Below, one piece after another: positions 6,499-8,004 of a stretch of 8,004 nt of DNA. Each line of letters begins with the position of its first letter. Positions within the stretch are counted from its first letter, which is position 1. Source of the DNA: an uncultured Lachnospiraceae bacterium (GTDB lineage Bacteria; Bacillota; Clostridia; Lachnospirales; Lachnospiraceae); the NCBI GenBank assembly GCA_946623295.1, contig CAMOQY010000059.1, positions 1-8,004 of the forward strand, given 5' to 3'. The position numbers and the translations under genes are program-made. The notes beneath the pieces are model-generated. The model did no database searches and had not been told where the DNA came from. It saw only the letters and a list, made by a program, of their open reading frames with translations.

Positions 6499-6527
6499 AT
6501 AATGCTCCATACGATGGCTTATGTCAA
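6499..6527 (-). promoter_or_regulatory. Sigma-A-type promoter of the xpt-transporter operon
   Basis: On the minus strand, a perfect -35 TTGACA (6527-6522) is followed by a 17-base spacer and CATTAT (6504-6499) as -10. An overlapping TATAAA (6501-6496) is a better hexamer at a longer spacing. Initiation near 6490 would place the first transcribed base about 10 nt before the riboswitch P1 helix, the usual arrangement. Confidence 0.75.
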
Positions 6528-6651
6528 TAGGTTTTTCCATTTTTTATTTGTAATAATGTTTAACAATTTTTGATCATGAATACAGCAGATTATTTGATTG
6601 TTTTTATAGATGGATGGGGCGCGGTTTATAAAAATTTAATGACCGTGCATC

Positions 6652-6680
6652 TTTACGGCAAATACAAAATGTTGTATATT
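6652..6680 (+). promoter_or_regulatory. Probable promoter of the rhomboid-like membrane protein gene
   Basis: TTTACG (6652-6657) and TATATT (6675-6680) are separated by 17 bases, giving 4/6 and 5/6 matches to sigma-A hexamers. The predicted start near 6687 leaves a 5' leader of about 20 nt ending in GGAGG (6697-6701), 6 bases before the ATG. This supports the start codon at 6708 and argues against an in-frame upstream ATG, which would lie ahead of the promoter. The AT-rich 6528-6651 stretch shows no other convincing element. Confidence 0.5.
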
Positions 6681-6707
6681 CCTATTTATAAATTCCGGAG
6701 GAAAAAG

Positions 6708-7544
6708 ATGGGCTTTATAGACAGACTTGAAAGTAAGATAGGACGTTTCGCGATCAGAAATCTGATGCTGTATCTTATCATAATATATGCCTTCGGTTTT
6801 GTCGTCTACAGTATCAATCCCGATTACTATATTCTCAATCTTTCACTGAATTTTGCGGCGATATTTCAGGGCGAGGTCTGGAGGCTCGTCACTTTCCTGT
6901 GCTTTCCTCCGAGCACCAATGTCGCGCTGTTTCTGCTGTACAGCTTTATCTATTACTCGCTTGGCCGCTCGCTTGAAAGCTACTGGGGAGCGTTCCGTTT
7001 TAATCTGTATATCTTTCTGGGGATCTTCGGGGAGATCCTTGCCGCGCTCATCATCTACCTCGCGTTCGGCGAGATATACCTTTTGACCGCAGGCAATCTC
7101 TATATGTCGATGCTGCTGGGCATCGCGATAACCGTGCCCGAGGCAAGGTTCATGATTTATTTTATAATTCCGGTCAAAGCCAAATGGCTCGGCATTTTTT
7201 ACGGAGTGCTCCTCGTGATCCAGGCGGTGATCAGCGACTGGCCGGGACGTATCGAGCTGGTGCTTTCGCTCCTCAATTTCATCGTGTTTTTCTTCTTTAT
7301 CCGCAGGCCGGTCTCGAAGACCAGGAGCAAGATGCGGAAAGCCGAATATGTCATAAAGATGAAAAGAGGAGAGATGGAAAACAAGCCTGCAGGCTACAGA
7401 CACCGCTGCAGCGTGTGCGGCATTACCGACAGGGACGATCCGAACATGGAATTCCGCTACTGCAGTCAGTGCGACGGTGCTCATGAATACTGCATGAACC
7501 ACCTGTATACGCATATTCACGTCCATAGCGACAGCAAATCGTAG
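6708..7544 (+). CDS. Rhomboid-like polytopic membrane protein with C-terminal zinc-ribbon-like domain; probably not a protease
   Basis: A 278-residue protein whose start is fixed by GGAGG 6 bases upstream. About six or seven hydrophobic spans lie between residues 17 and 198. Rhomboid-like marks are G-E-V-W-R-L-V-T-F (55-63), G-R-S-L-E-S-Y-W-G (86-94) and I-P-V-K-A-K-W-L (154-161). The fourth-helix position where active rhomboids have G-x-S-G instead reads T-A-G-N-L-Y-M-S-M (127-135), and the last span (181-198) has no His. The catalytic Ser-His dyad is therefore missing, as in derlins and iRhoms. After a basic linker (199-222), the tail has C-x-x-C (234/237), C-x-x-C (252/255), C262, H265 and several more His, suggesting a bound metal. 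Function is unknown. A role as a membrane chaperone or adaptor is speculation from pseudo-rhomboids. It precedes recA but recA has its own promoter, so joint function is not implied. Confidence 0.8.
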   Translation: MGFIDRLESKIGRFAIRNLMLYLIIIYAFGFVVYSINPDYYILNLSLNFAAIFQGEVWRLVTFLCFPPSTNVALFLLYSFIYYSLGRSLESYWGAFRFNLYIFLGIFGEILAALIIYLAFGEIYLLTAGNLYMSMLLGIAITVPEARFMIYFIIPVKAKWLGIFYGVLLVIQAVISDWPGRIELVLSLLNFIVFFFFIRRPVSKTRSKMRKAEYVIKMKRGEMENKPAGYRHRCSVCGITDRDDPNMEFRYCSQCDGAHEYCMNHLYTHIHVHSDSKS

Positions 7545-7581
7545 ACCGGATAAAAAAGTTTAAAAAAGAAAATATTTTCGC

Positions 7582-7608
7582 TTGACACATATAGCATGAA
7601 GATATAAT
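7582..7608 (+). promoter_or_regulatory. recA promoter
   Basis: A perfect -35 TTGACA (7582-7587) and a perfect -10 TATAAT (7603-7608) are present, but with a short 15-base spacer. An alternative -10, TAATAT (7605-7610), gives the standard 17 bases with a poorer hexamer. The LexA box starts 5 bases after the -10, over the expected transcription start. No clear terminator is visible between the preceding gene (stop 7542-7544) and this promoter. Confidence 0.8.
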
Positions 7609-7612
7609 ATAT

Positions 7613-7624
7613 GAACATAAGTTC
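7613..7624 (+). promoter_or_regulatory. LexA operator (SOS box) of recA
   Basis: The palindrome GAAC-ATAA-GTTC is an exact match to the GAAC-N4-GTTC core of the Gram-positive LexA/DinR site. It overlaps the predicted transcription start of recA, so bound LexA would block initiation, and RecA-stimulated LexA self-cleavage after DNA damage would relieve it. It indicates a Bacillus/Clostridium-type SOS response rather than the E. coli CTGT-N8-ACAG type. Confidence 0.88.
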
Positions 7625-7668
7625 TAAAAACGCCGTTTGAAAGTGGATCCGACAAACAGGAGGATAAA

Positions 7669-8004
7669 ATGGTAAAAGACGAAAAACTCAAGGCTCTCGA
7701 CGCTGCCATAGCACAGATCGAGAAGGATTACGGCAAGGGAGCCATCATGAAGCTCGGAGATGAGAGCGCTCATCTGAATATCGATACGATCTCTACGGGC
7801 TCGCTCAGCCTCGATATCGCCCTGGGACTTGGGGGAGTCCCCAGAGGCAGGATCATCGAGATCTACGGACCTGAGTCCAGCGGCAAGACCACTCTTGCGC
7901 TGCACATGATCGCCGAGGCTCAAAAGGCGGGAGGCATCGCGGGCTTTGTTGACGCGGAGCATGCCCTCGATCCCGTGTACGCGAGGAATATCGGCGTGGA
8001 TATA
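7669..8004 (+). CDS. recA: Recombinase RecA, N-terminal part (3' end outside the window)
   Basis: RecA forms ATP-dependent filaments on single-stranded DNA, carries out strand exchange and triggers LexA cleavage. The first 112 codons are present and open to the window edge. The N-terminal oligomerisation helix contains K-A-L-D-A-A-I-A-Q-I-E-K (8-19), then G-K-G-A-I-M (23-28). The core follows with I-S-T-G-S-L-S-L-D (41-49), Walker A G-P-E-S-S-G-K-T (67-74) and D-A-E-H-A-L-D-P (95-102), which carries the catalytic Glu97. The ATG has AGGAGG (7658-7663) 5 bases upstream. The gene sits behind its own promoter and LexA operator. Everything visible is canonical. Confidence 0.98.
   Translation, partial: MVKDEKLKALDAAIAQIEKDYGKGAIMKLGDESAHLNIDTISTGSLSLDIALGLGGVPRGRIIEIYGPESSGKTTLALHMIAEAQKAGGIAGFVDAEHALDPVYARNIGVDI

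Noticed and set aside
6570..6707. Upstream in-frame extension of the rhomboid-like protein by 46 codons
   Set aside because: No ribosome binding site precedes the upstream ATG, the segment is AT-rich and contains a likely promoter, and a strong GGAGG sits just before the ATG at 6708.
6843..7526. 227-codon minus-strand open frame opposite the rhomboid-like gene
   Set aside because: Shadow of the membrane protein: no ribosome binding site and charged composition typical of antisense to hydrophobic codons, while the plus-strand gene has a clear start signal.
7545..7581. Terminator after the rhomboid-like gene
   Set aside because: Only A-rich sequence and a tiny GAAAATATTTTC palindrome are present; no GC-rich stem followed by a T-tract was found.

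Overview
The window looks like chromosomal DNA of a Gram-positive anaerobe of the class Clostridia, possibly Lachnospiraceae or a relative. The protein sequences, strong AGGAGG-type ribosome binding sites, sigma-A-like promoters, a purine riboswitch and a Bacillus/Clostridium-type LexA box (GAAC-N4-GTTC) upstream of recA all point that way. No phage, transposase, CRISPR or tRNA signal is visible. Most of the window is ordinary core and transport genes, and its theme is purine salvage.

Layout. Positions 2-358 (+) hold the 3' end of guaB (IMP dehydrogenase). Positions 359-649 are intergenic: a hairpin with T-tracts for both strands (518-579), flanked by diverged inverted copies of a two-block repeat (417-477 and 592-658). 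From 6527 down to 650 runs one minus-strand transcription unit. In order of transcription it has a promoter, a guanine-type purine riboswitch with a terminator expression platform, xpt (xanthine phosphoribosyltransferase), a BMP-family substrate-binding lipoprotein, a double-domain ABC ATPase and two permeases. This matches the NupNOPQ/YufNOPQ-type nucleoside importers. The ATPase/permease and permease/permease junctions overlap or abut, showing translational coupling. A terminator-like hairpin between the lipoprotein and ATPase genes probably sets a higher level of the binding protein.

On the right, a divergent plus-strand gene (6708-7544) encodes a rhomboid-like polytopic membrane protein. 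It lacks the expected catalytic Ser and His and ends in a Cys4-type zinc-ribbon-like tail. The recA promoter, LexA operator and the first 112 codons of recA follow, cut by the window edge.

How it works together. When guanine is low, the riboswitch should let transcription proceed into salvage (Xpt) and high-affinity nucleoside uptake (the BMP ABC transporter). guaB, the branch-point enzyme of de novo GMP synthesis, converges on this operon from the other side. I found no convincing new multi-gene system. The most unusual items are the catalytically dead rhomboid-like protein with a zinc tail, the flanking repeats, and the pairing of a nucleoside ABC transporter with xpt under one riboswitch.
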